From Nemertoderma westbladi (lineage: Eukaryota > Xenacoelomorpha > Nemertodermatida > Nemertodermatidae), in assembly GCA_032718475.1 (NCBI GenBank), contig JAUCBJ010004727.1, positions 1-20,782 of the forward strand: a DNA stretch of 20,782 bases, given 5' to 3'. Position numbers and translations under genes: made by a program. The first letter of the stretch is position 1. Each line of letters starts with the position of its first letter. The notes under the pieces were generated by a model. That model saw only the letters and a program-made list of their open reading frames with translations, made no database searches and had not been told where the DNA came from. Shown here in pieces: positions 10,352-17,966 of this stretch.

Positions 10352-11126
10352 ATGTAGCCAGTAGGTGGAGTTATCATCACCCCATCATCATTATGATGAT
10401 CTAAGGGCATGTGTAGAACATACCTCAATTATGAACAAGAATGGTGCAAGTGTGTCTCCCTGGAAGACGCCCCATAACACTTCAAATGGTTCTGTGTCAC
10501 CGTCAACAGTAGACACAAATGTTGGCGAACCATCGTATACTGATCTGATTGCTGCAATAATTTCATCAGGAATCCCATATAATGAAAGTATTCTGAACAT
10601 ACGTGAGCGAGAAACTGAATCAAAGGCCTTGAAGAAGTCAACAAAGATAACAGCCAGATGCCTGTCTTTCTTTTTTGATAACTCTTCAATTATCCTTCTA
10701 AGTGCCAAAATGGGCTCCATGGTCCCACGACCTTTACGGAACCCATTCTGATTTCCACGGAGCAGTCTCTCAATGGGATCCCTGATGCGATTTAATATAA
10801 TTATATTGTATAGCTTTGCAGCAATCGAGATCAATGAGATTCCCCGAAAAGAACCATAGAGTGTTAGGTTGCCCTTCTTGGGAACTGGCACCAACATATT
10901 TGTTTTCATTTCTTGTGGGACTCTTGTTGTTCGGTACATGTCTACTATGATGGGATAGATGAGCTTTAAACACTCCAGTATTTTAAAGACCTCAGGGGGA
11001 ACACCATCTACTCCACTGGCACGATTGGTCTTAATGCTCTTTGCAGCAAAGGAGATATCGCCAATGGGAATATCTGGGAGTACAGACTCAGACACGTTTA
11101 CTTCTATAAAGTTATTGTTCCTAATG
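10352..11126 (-). pseudogene. RTE-like LINE reverse transcriptase fragment (copy 2)
   Basis: One minus-strand frame is open from about 11126 to 10391. It encodes the N-terminal part of the RT domain of the family seen at 4196-5557. Using the 234-residue count that starts at 11095: SGVDGVPPEVF at about 27-37 (RT motif 1), GSFRGISLIS at about 81-90, NQNGFRKGRGT at about 115-125, the catalytic-Asp motif VDFFKAFDSV at about 152-161, and FQGDTLAPFLF at about 211-221. It then frameshifts near 10425 and stops before the YADD box. The frame has no AUG at its start, so it is a fragment rather than a gene. By eye it differs from copy 1 at about 20 of 430 shared positions. Losing the 3' end is unusual, because LINE copies normally lose the 5' end. 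Confidence 0.88.
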
Positions 11127-11772
11127 TATCAAACAAAGAAAGATTAGACATTAATAACAAAACTAAATGCAAGCGGCTTGAAAGTAAGGAATAAACTACA
11201 AATAGATTTATCGAATGCCAATCATTATTGATATAATAGGCGAAACTAAGGAAAATGTAGCATTCCAGAAATCTATGGAAGAGGATAGTTAAATACATTT
11301 CTACACCAGATTGTCACACCATGTCTGATCAAGCCAATAGGTTACAATGGTAAACAATAGTGAACAGAGCATAGTTATTCATCAAAAGGGGAATATTCAA
11401 TGTCAGTTGAACATGTTAATGAAACGACATTAGTGTTCGAAATGACTTTATGTTTGAATTCCGAGAAGATAATGTTATATAATTAATTTTGTCATGGAAT
11501 ACCCCCATAGTATCATAAATAATTAATTAATACCCAGCTATTTCCCTTATTATAATGTTAAATTAAAACCTATGGCATTCCACCAGGGTGAATGGTTAGA
11601 CAGACAGCGGGGCACCGGGGCGGGGGCGGTAATTGGATGGTATTTCCGCAGATATTATTTTTCCTCATATGTGTCCAACACGAATTCTAAGTATTAATAT
11701 TAACATAATATATAAATAATGATTATTACATAATATTTTAGCATATATTTAATTATCCAAATCTTTTTTTTA
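11127..11772. other. AT-rich spacer, nothing recognised
   Basis: No supportable gene. It includes a GC-rich patch (GGGGCACCGGGGCGGGGGCGG, about 11609-11629) and ends in a T-run just before the minisatellite array. Confidence 0.55.
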
Positions 11773-11950
11773 GGCGAACTTAGTTCCAATAACTAGAGAA
11801 AAACGAAAACGAATTTAGTTCCAATGCATGCGAATTTAGTTCCAACGGATGCGAACTTAGTTCCAATGGAAGCAAATTTAGTTCCAATGGAAGCGAATTT
11901 AGTTCCAATGGATGCGAATTTAGTTCCAATGGAAGCAAATTTAGTTCCAA
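11773..11950 (+). repeat. 21-bp minisatellite array A (8 units), left foldback arm
   Basis: Eight copies of a monomer close to GCGAATTTAGTTCCAATGGA(A/T). The first two are separated by a short odd spacer (AACTAGAGAAAAACGAAAAC). The array is the reverse complement of the monomer in array B starting at 12287. The odd spacer also has a counterpart in B at the matching place (TTCGTTTTTATATTCTGGG, 12339-12357). This shows the two arrays are true inverted arms rather than merely similar repeats. Because 21 is a multiple of 3, both strands stay open and give heptapeptide repeats such as MEANLVP; I do not call these coding. Confidence 0.9.
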
Positions 11951-12286
11951 AGTTTCAGGTGTGGTGCGAGCCACGTAGTTGGCGAAGAATCTGTTTAATG
12001 ACACTATTAGGTGGATGGTTAAATAATAATTGTAAATAAATAAAAATGGCACAATGTGCATGACTTGAGTATATAATACTACAGACTCAAGTCAGTCAGC
12101 ATCAGGTATACTCGTGATTAATATATATTTCAAAATGTGTAATTATACATTTAATTCATTAATAATAATTCGTTTTTTAAAAATGACAGAAGGACTTTAG
12201 AATTATTGTTGATCCTGACCCACCCGAAATAGTGGCAATACGCAATAGGCTTCGCATACTACGTCGATATCCCCACGATTGAAACA
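11951..12286. other. 336-bp interior between inverted arms
   Basis: The segment lies between the inverted arrays. It contains a perfect 10-bp hairpin (TGACTTGAGT 12061-12070 with ACTCAAGTCA 12085-12094, 14-nt loop). No protein domain is recognised. A short plus-strand stretch near 12205-12282 reads plausibly (VDPDPPEIVAIRNRLR) but is too short to judge. Confidence 0.6.
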
Positions 12287-12777
12287 TTGGAACTAAATTC
12301 GCATCTATTGGAACTAATTCGCATCCATTAGAACTAAGTTCGTTTTTATATTCTGGGATTGGAACTAAGTTCGCCTCGATTGGAACTAAGTTCGCTTTGT
12401 AAAATTTATTTTGGAACTAAATTTGTTTCAATTGGAACTAAGTTCGCCTCGATTGGAACTAAGTTCGCTTTGTAAAATTTATTTTGCAACTAAATTTATT
12501 TCAATTGGAACTAAGTTCGCCTCGATTGGAACTAAGTTCGCTTTGTAAAATTTATTTTGCAACTAAATTTGTTTCAATTGGAACTAAGTTCGCCTCGATT
12601 GGAACTAAGTTCGCTTTGTAAAATTTATTTTGGAACTAAATTTGTTTCAATTGGAACTAAGTTCGCCTCGATTGGAACTAAGTTCGCTTTGTAAAATTTA
12701 TTTTGGAACTAAATTTGTTTCAATTGGAACTAAGTTCGCTTTGTAAAATTTATTTTGGAACTAAATTTGTTTCAATT
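12287..12777. repeat. Minisatellite array B, 73-bp higher-order repeat
   Basis: The array begins with 21-bp monomers (TTGGAACTAAATTCGCATC...). From about 12360 it becomes a 73-bp unit made of three variants of the monomer: one followed by CGCCTCGA, one followed by CTTTGTAAAATTTATT, and one ending AAATTTGTTTCAA. About five full units follow. The last lacks one monomer and is 52 bp. The array is cut by the poly-T tail of the LINE at 12778 and resumes at 16652. Confidence 0.95.
12767..12777. repeat. LINE target-site duplication, 3' side (TTGTTTCAATT)
   Basis: These 11 bp adjoin the poly-T tail and are identical to 16652-16662 on the other side of the element. The last two T are shared with the tail, so the duplication could be 9-11 bp. 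Confidence 0.85.
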
Positions 12778-12836
12778 TTTTTTTTTTTTTTTTACTTTAC
12801 ACCTCCAACGAGGTAACCAATTATATTAATTATATA

Positions 12837-12842
12837 TTTATT
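12837..12842 (-). promoter_or_regulatory. Candidate polyadenylation signal AATAAA of the LINE
   Basis: AATAAA on the minus strand lies about 44 nt upstream of the A-tail. That is a little further than the usual 10-30 nt, and the region is AT-rich, so it may be chance. Confidence 0.4.
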
Positions 12843-12960
12843 AGCACATTAATATAATTGAATTGCAATTATTACCCATCACCATTGTTATTAATTGATT
12901 ACTTAGGAGCACGAGTTGGACAATATACTACTTATGGTGTGGCCTGAGCGGGCTAGCATG

Positions 12961-13577
12961 TTAGAGTTTTGTTGCGAGATCAGCCATTATGGGGCATTGG
13001 GCGCAAGAGAAGGCGTGGTAACGGTCTGGGCAGGGAAGAAGGCAAAATCGGCAAATACAATCGGTTGATAGTGTGTGGAAAGGCTGTGAGTTCGTGCATA
13101 TTTTGTGGTGAAACCCGTGACACGTGGCTCTCGTGACCACATGACGGTTCTTCTGATTGGATAGTCGCCAAGTAAATGAGTTGAACGCAGGACCGAGTAA
13201 ATAATTCTCAGTAACAAAGTTGAGTTCGCGATTTGTTCGAAATGCATTATATTGATCAATCAGGTCGCGGGCGAATAGATTTTGAGTTTTTAGAAGATGT
13301 CGTCAATAAGCGAATTTTCGTTTACGAGGTGTAGCACCATTGAGGACGAAGCACGGATATGTAGCCCTAGAAGCCGCTTTATGTATGTCGATTTTATTCT
13401 GTCTAGATCTTTTAAATTTGATATCGTTAGAAAGCGAGAGTAGACGGCTAGAGCATACAAAGCCATTGGTGCAATTTTTAATTTAAATAATTTTAAACCT
13501 GCGTCAACGGACAATAGCTTGAGATTCCTTATAGACCCTATTGTTGCATAAGCTTTTTTCTTCTTCTTTTTAATGTG
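12961..13577 (-). pseudogene. LINE ORF2 C-terminal region (broken)
   Basis: Directly after the in-frame UAG at 13580-13578 the RT frame stays open to 13290. It reads KKKKKKAYATIGSIRNLK, then KLKIAPMALYALAVYS and RIKSTYIKRLLGLH, typical of the helical region after the RT in ORF2 proteins. Another stop follows at 13292-13290. Further on, a different frame (about 13100-12961) ends in CRFCLLPCPDRYHAFSCAQC (C-x2-C-x8-H-x3-C-x2-C), a zinc-knuckle-like motif expected at the C-terminus of such proteins, just before its TAA at 12963-12961. At least one frameshift therefore separates the helical part from the zinc motif. Confidence 0.75.
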
Positions 13578-14895
13578 CTACGAGAAACAAAGTGATGGCT
13601 GAAGCGTGAGTCCTAGGTATTCGTAATTGTTACAGATGGTGACGTTATTTCCATTGTAGCTAAAAGTGTCGGTAGTAGCGAGACGACCCCCTTTGCGGAA
13701 TTTTAAAATTTTAGTTTTGTCGAGGTTGACTTCCATTCCGTTACGAGTACACCAGTCGAGGAGAATGTCTAGGCTGCATTGTATTTCATTCCTATCGGAA
13801 GAGTAGAAAGCGAGATCGTCAGCAAAAAATAGAAACTTTAGAATCGCACATCCTTGTTGTAGTGCTTTAGCTAGGTCGGCGATAAAGAAATTAAAACATG
13901 GAGGAGAGAAGCAGTCGCCCTGCAGAATTACGCGGAGTTGCTCGATTAGGTTCGATAGACGAAGGCCATCGTACACCTGAATGTAATTTTGGAGTAAATC
14001 TTTTATCAGAACAAATAGTTTTCCTTTAATCCCGAATCCATATATCTTATTTAATAAAACAGCTCTGTTGACAAAGTCGAATGCCTTTCTGAAGTCTACA
14101 AAGGCGACATACATTTTCCGTTGTGATGACAGATTGGATTGCAAAGCCAAATTGATATCGGATATAAGTGCGTTTAGTGCCTGTAATGTAGATCTGCCTG
14201 GCATGAAACCGTATTGTTCCCTAGGTATCCGATGAGACGTAAAGCATCGGATGCATTTGTTTACGATTGAAGTGAGAGTTTTCAGTAACATGGAGATGAG
14301 TGCAATGCCGCGGTAATTATCTGGGTTTGAGAATGCCCCTTTACCTTTGTAGATGATCATTATTATACACTGTTTCCAGATTTGCGGTAGTTTACCGATA
14401 TCGAGACAGGCATTGTATAATAGACAGAGAATTGTTATTATAAATGGTTTGGTTAACTTGAGATGATCGTAGAATATTCCATCTACTCCCGAAGCTTTGT
14501 TATTCTTGGAGTCGTTTATACTGGCGGATATTTCCTCTTCCGTAATCGGCGCGTTGTACCATTCCTCCCCCTCAAGTTCAGCCAATGAAGGGATTGGAAC
14601 TGGTAGAACATTGGGGGGATCTACTCTAACACCAAGAAGGTTGCGGAAATGTGTCTCGAGTGTATCTGAGTCTATTGGTGCAATAGTCCGTTTGTGATCC
14701 TTGGTGATTAACCACGGTTTAACCTCGGAGTCGCTGACCAATTCTGCCAGTGTAGCTTCCTCGTAGGCAACTCGTTTCCGTTTGAGGAGCGACTTGTAGC
14801 TTTTGTGGATATTCCAAAACTGCGAGCAGTCCATTGCCGAGAGATTACGACGAGACATACAGTGAATTAACTGTTTCTTTAGAGTCTTGCACTCG
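13578..14895 (-). pseudogene. LINE ORF2 reverse transcriptase domain
   Basis: The RT of the nested LINE copies the element RNA at the nicked target. The frame is open from about 14895; the first AUG is at 14858, giving 426 residues. Counting from that AUG: SGVDGIFYDHLK at about 123-134, NYRGIALISMLLK at 181-193, QYGFMPGRSTLQA at 215-227, catalytic Asp in FVDFRKAFD at 253-261, LQGDCFSP at 312-319, FADD at 345-348, and the KTKILKFRKGGRL strand at 381-393. The three catalytic aspartates are present. The frame is offset by one nucleotide from the endonuclease; the switch lies around 14890-14896, where the endonuclease frame reads LWYDS and this frame reads ECKTLKKQL. It ends at an in-frame UAG at 13580-13578, after which the same frame continues, so that stop looks like a point mutation. 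Confidence 0.92.
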
Positions 14896-15760
14896 AGTCA
14901 TACCACAGTTTTCCATAGTGGGGTTTGCGAGTGGATGGTGTGGAGTCTGCAATTGATTGAGTCAGTAGGTCTGTAGCTGCATCTATTTCGTTGTTAGATA
15001 GAAGTAGCCTAACCATTGGAATATTGTGGTGCGATATAAATGCGTTACGATCGATCTGCCTTGACAGACGAGGAATGGGGTTCGGTAATTTTGAATCATG
15101 AATATCGGCCGGGAAAACAAACTTAATGGTCACCGGCTGGTGTTTCCTTATGGGATTTGACAAGATTATTGTAGGCGGTAGCAACATAGGAACAATTACT
15201 GGGTAACTCACGAATATTAAATCGATTACACTTTCACCTTGTGGTGATATGTATGTCGGGATATCCGGGGAGCTGAGACAGCTAAACCCGATGTTGGTCA
15301 GATCGTCAACTAAATCGGAACCGCGAGATCCGTGGTCTAGTCTGCAATTAAAATCTCCCGCTATAACAATAGGGGTTATGTTTTTGGTATAAGACAGTGC
15401 TTCAGTTATTTCCATAAGTATTTCATCCAGTGGGGTTTCGGGGGTGAAATAGAAAACAATAAAGAAGGATACCAAGGTTTTGATAACAATGTATTTATTT
15501 GTTTGTTTCACACAGGAAGGGTTGAGGTGCGGCCTGCACAGAGTCATAAGGCCGCCAATAGGGCGCCCTCTGTTTAACTTTGTCGCAGGGTGAGTAAAAG
15601 AGTAATACGAGTTAGAATAAAATGCTTTGTCTGTGTACATAGTTTCAGTAAATAACACGACATCGGCCTTACCATATAATTCAGATTCAGATAAATTGTC
15701 TACTAAATAGCGGAGACCTTCCACATTCCATAGAAGTAGTTGTACCTCCGTGCTCCTGTC
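14879..15760 (-). pseudogene. LINE ORF2 APE-type endonuclease domain
   Basis: This domain nicks target DNA. The frame opens immediately after the ORF1 stop. The first strand reads VQLLLWNVEGL, with the catalytic Asn in a WN pair. Then comes VVLFTET (catalytic Glu). Counted from the GTG at 15724, GDFN lies at about residues 123-126. The SVIDLIFV strand (catalytic Asp) and KHQPV (His; the usual S/D before it is replaced) follow. The first in-frame AUG is at 15640-15638, after both the WN and TET sites, so an AUG-started protein would lack them. The frame ends at TAA 14881-14879, just after the LWYDS linker, because of the frameshift into the RT frame. Confidence 0.92.
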
Positions 15761-16576
15761 CTAGTCGCCGGTATTTGTTGAGTATTGCTGTGAGCTGCTG
15801 GAGGTTCCACCTGCGAATTCGCATTCGGGGCGCCGACGTAGACCGAGCGCCTCGCGTTCGGCGTTCGTGAGTTGGTAGTTCCGGATTGTGAGACCCATTT
15901 CCCACAATCCAGGGTCCATTAGGGTGTCGCGATGTTGTTGATCGCATGTGATATGGAAACTTAGATAAGGCGAGTTACCATCTTTAAGCGGTAGTGGAGT
16001 TACGTCATCAAAAGGGATTCCTTGGGATTGAAGAAAGTCAGCAACTTCCTTGCTTGTTGTCGACGGGTCTAGTCGGCCGATATGAACATGCGCATTCCCG
16101 ACGGCTTGGACTGGGTTTCCTTTGGCAACACTAAGTGGACCACCAGCTCTGCAACCTTGTATCGCCGGGGCGGGGCGACGGAAGTTGCGGTCCGTATCCG
16201 TGGCGTATGGTCCGTTATTCGACGGCGGTGAGTGTGGATCTGGAACCGTGTTTCTTTGCACGACTGCACTGTACGTTGACCTGCCGGGTCTGGGTCCTGG
16301 AGTAGCCATGGTAGATGGGCCGAGTTGCAGGAACTTCAAGAGCTCGTCCTTTGCGGCCACAGTTTCTTTTCGCGCATCCGCCGTTTCTTTCCGTGATTCG
16401 GCAAGTTTTGCCAGAGTTGCGGTGAAATCATCTCGAGACCTCGAGTGTAGCGAGGTCAAAGCGCTTAATAGTTCACTCAGCTGGGTCTCTTGGTCACAGG
16501 TTACATATTTCTTTGTTTTTATTACTGCGAATAACGACAATATATCATCTTTAACATTATCAAAATTGTCAGCCAT
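15761..16576 (-). CDS. LINE ORF1 protein, 271 aa, RNA-binding candidate
   Basis: An intact frame from AUG 16576 to UAG 15763-15761. ORF1 proteins of LINEs form multimers that coat element RNA. Residues about 30-86 are rich in heptad-like Leu and charged residues (SELLSALTSL, DFTATLAKLAE, RKETADARKE), suggesting a coiled coil. Residues 87-160 are Pro/Gly/Arg-rich and probably disordered. Residues about 162-235 (HVHIGRLDPSTTSKEVADFL, then SPYLSFHITC, then LWEMGLTIRNY) resemble the RRM-like C-terminal domain of ORF1 from CR1/Jockey-type elements. I see no CCHC knuckle. The tail (240-271) is basic, then Ser/Gln-rich. The next codon after the stop continues in the endonuclease frame. The start is the only upstream AUG that fits the short leader. 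Confidence 0.88.
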   Translation of the reverse strand: MADNFDNVKDDILSLFAVIKTKKYVTCDQETQLSELLSALTSLHSRSRDDFTATLAKLAESRKETADARKETVAAKDELLKFLQLGPSTMATPGPRPGRSTYSAVVQRNTVPDPHSPPSNNGPYATDTDRNFRRPAPAIQGCRAGGPLSVAKGNPVQAVGNAHVHIGRLDPSTTSKEVADFLQSQGIPFDDVTPLPLKDGNSPYLSFHITCDQQHRDTLMDPGLWEMGLTIRNYQLTNAEREALGLRRRPECEFAGGTSSSSQQYSTNTGD

Positions 16577-16651
16577 TTGCAGGTAGCTGGTATGTCAGTC
16601 AGTGGTACACCAGTATCAGATAGTAGATTCTTAGGCTCCCTACTTACAGAC

Positions 16652-16662
16652 TTGTTTCAATT
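16652..16662. repeat. LINE target-site duplication, 5' side (TTGTTTCAATT)
   Basis: These 11 bp are identical to 12767-12777. They lie directly at the LINE 5' terminus, which on the minus strand begins GTCTGTAAGTAGGG. Confidence 0.85.
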
Positions 16663-16955
16663 GGAACTAAGTTCGCCTCGATTGGAACTAAGTTCGCTTT
16701 GTAAAATTTATTTTGGAACTAAATTTATTTCAATTGGAACTAAGTTTGCCTCGATTGGAACTAAGTACGCTTTGTAAAATTTATTTTGGAACTAAATTTG
16801 TTTCAATTGGAACTAAGTTCGCCTCGATTGGAACTAAGTTCGCTTTGTAAAATTTATTTTGGAACTAAATATTGTTTCAATTGGAACTAAGTTCGCCTCG
16901 ATTGGAACTATCGCATTTGAAAATGTGTGATTGGAACAAAGTTCGTGCTACCGGA
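16652..16955. repeat. Minisatellite array C, continuation of array B past the LINE
   Basis: The array resumes with TTGTTTCAATTGGAACTAAG and holds three 73-bp units in the same orientation as array B. It then degenerates near 16905 (GGAACTATCGCATTTG) and ends after GATTGGAACAAAGTTCG. The register matches array B, so B and C were one array before the LINE inserted. Confidence 0.95.
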
Positions 16956-17496
16956 AATTTATCTAGATATACAACTCCTTGTGTTTGTTAGTCCATGGGG
17001 CCGGTCTGACGGGCGGGCGCCGACCTTTCATTCTACTGTGCTTTGACGCAGTTTCTACGAATTCCGCTTCTTTTAGAGGTTACCGCCACCGAATGGTTAC
17101 GATTGGAATAACTTGCGCATATATTCGTAGAATATATGTGGGATTTACGATAAACTGTAATTGAACCGAAAACATTTAACGTTTACTTTAATGGTGTATT
17201 AGATTTTTAGCAAACCTTGCAACCAAGTTTGTCACCAAAATGTATTGATAATCTTTTTACTAGCACTTAGTAGATAAACCATACATTTGGGATAACAAGG
17301 TTCTATTAACATACTGTAGTAAAAATGCATAATTATATTTTCATTCTTCGATGTAGTCGAACAATACTCGAGCGATTCGGCTAAAAAATTCACGATTCTG
17401 TAAAAAGTGGCGTTTCGGCAAAAATGTTTAACTGCATGATTATCAGTCGACACATGTTATCTGGTTGATACAACAAGTGAATTCAGTAGTTAGGCT
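16956..17496. other. Spacer, nothing recognised
   Basis: No gene, RNA or repeat is supported between the end of the minisatellite and the target-site duplication of the P-type element. Short open frames here have no recognisable domains. Confidence 0.6.
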
Positions 17497-17503
17497 ATCC
17501 TAT
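17497..17503. repeat. P-type element target-site duplication, left (ATCCTAT)
   Basis: These seven bases directly outside the left TIR are identical to 19704-19710 outside the right TIR. P elements usually duplicate 8 bp, so 7 may reflect one mutated base or a variant. Confidence 0.75.
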
Positions 17504-17566
17504 CATGGCCTACTATATATACGGCCTAACAGGCCACCTTGAGAAGCCTTAAAATTTAAGGCCATT
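17504..17566 (+). repeat. Left TIR of the P-type element, 63 bp
   Basis: Begins CATGGCCTACTATATATACG. The first 37 bp match the right TIR perfectly in reverse complement, and the whole 63 bp differ at four positions. The inner part holds a palindrome-like AAAATTTAAGGCC motif. Confidence 0.93.
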
Positions 17567-17966
17567 GTAGTTTCTACATTCTACATGGATTATTGCACGG
17601 AAAATCCTTTTTAACAACTGTTTTCGAACTTAAATTTTGTGACGAATCTAGAAGTGATACCTATTTCTAAAAAGATTGCATATTTTTCGAGTTACTGCAC
17701 TTCAAGATATTTTATTAAAGTTTTTGTAAAATATTTACCTATTTAACTACATTTGTAATTATGAATATCTTTTGAATTTTACTATTTCTAAAACATTAAA
17801 TTTACAGATACATCCCATTTATGTACAAAATATATATTAAAAAAACTAAAAACTCTGAAATAACTATTAAACTAACTAAATTGATGTACAGCACAAAAAA
17901 TTAATTAAAATTAAATTGAGCACAATAAATCAATTAAAATTAATTACTTCGATTAATAGATTAGTA

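Larger units (their letters stand above)
12778..16651 (-). mobile_element. Near-complete LINE retrotransposon nested in the minisatellite
   Basis: The 3.87-kb element reads on the minus strand: a short 5' leader (about 75 nt), ORF1 (16576-15761), ORF2 with endonuclease, RT and a C-terminal Cys/His motif (15760-12961), a 3' UTR of about 170 nt with AATAAA at 12842-12837, and an A-tail seen as T at 12776-12793. Both ends abut the same 11 bp, TTGTTTCAATT, and the flanking satellite joins in register when the insert is removed. This is clean evidence for target-primed insertion. It is visibly richer in G+C than its flanks. ORF2 is broken at several points, so this copy cannot move on its own. The exact clade is unresolved; a Jockey/CR1-like or related APE-type group is likely. 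The 5' end may be complete or very slightly truncated. Confidence 0.93.

Noticed and set aside
10365-10751. 128-codon plus-strand frame
   Set aside because: Antisense shadow of the RTE-like RT fragment. The minus strand carries the recognisable VDFFKAFDSV and FQGDTLAP motifs.
11780-12061. Heptapeptide-repeat proteins (LELNSLP on minus, MEANLVP on plus)
   Set aside because: A 21-bp tandem repeat keeps every frame in register, so long open frames arise automatically on both strands. No start context, domain or conservation argument supports translation.
15687-15947. 86-codon minus-strand frame across the ORF1/ORF2 border
   Set aside because: Out of frame with both ORF1 and the endonuclease, Arg/Ser-rich and without motifs. 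Considered as an overlapping ORF but unsupported.
16122-16586. 154-codon plus-strand open frame
   Set aside because: Exact antisense of LINE ORF1, which has domain structure, a proper AUG and element context. The plus-strand protein has no recognisable motif.
11773-16955. CRISPR array or other prokaryotic repeat system
   Set aside because: Repeats are contiguous with no unique spacers, and neighbouring genes are eukaryotic LINE proteins.
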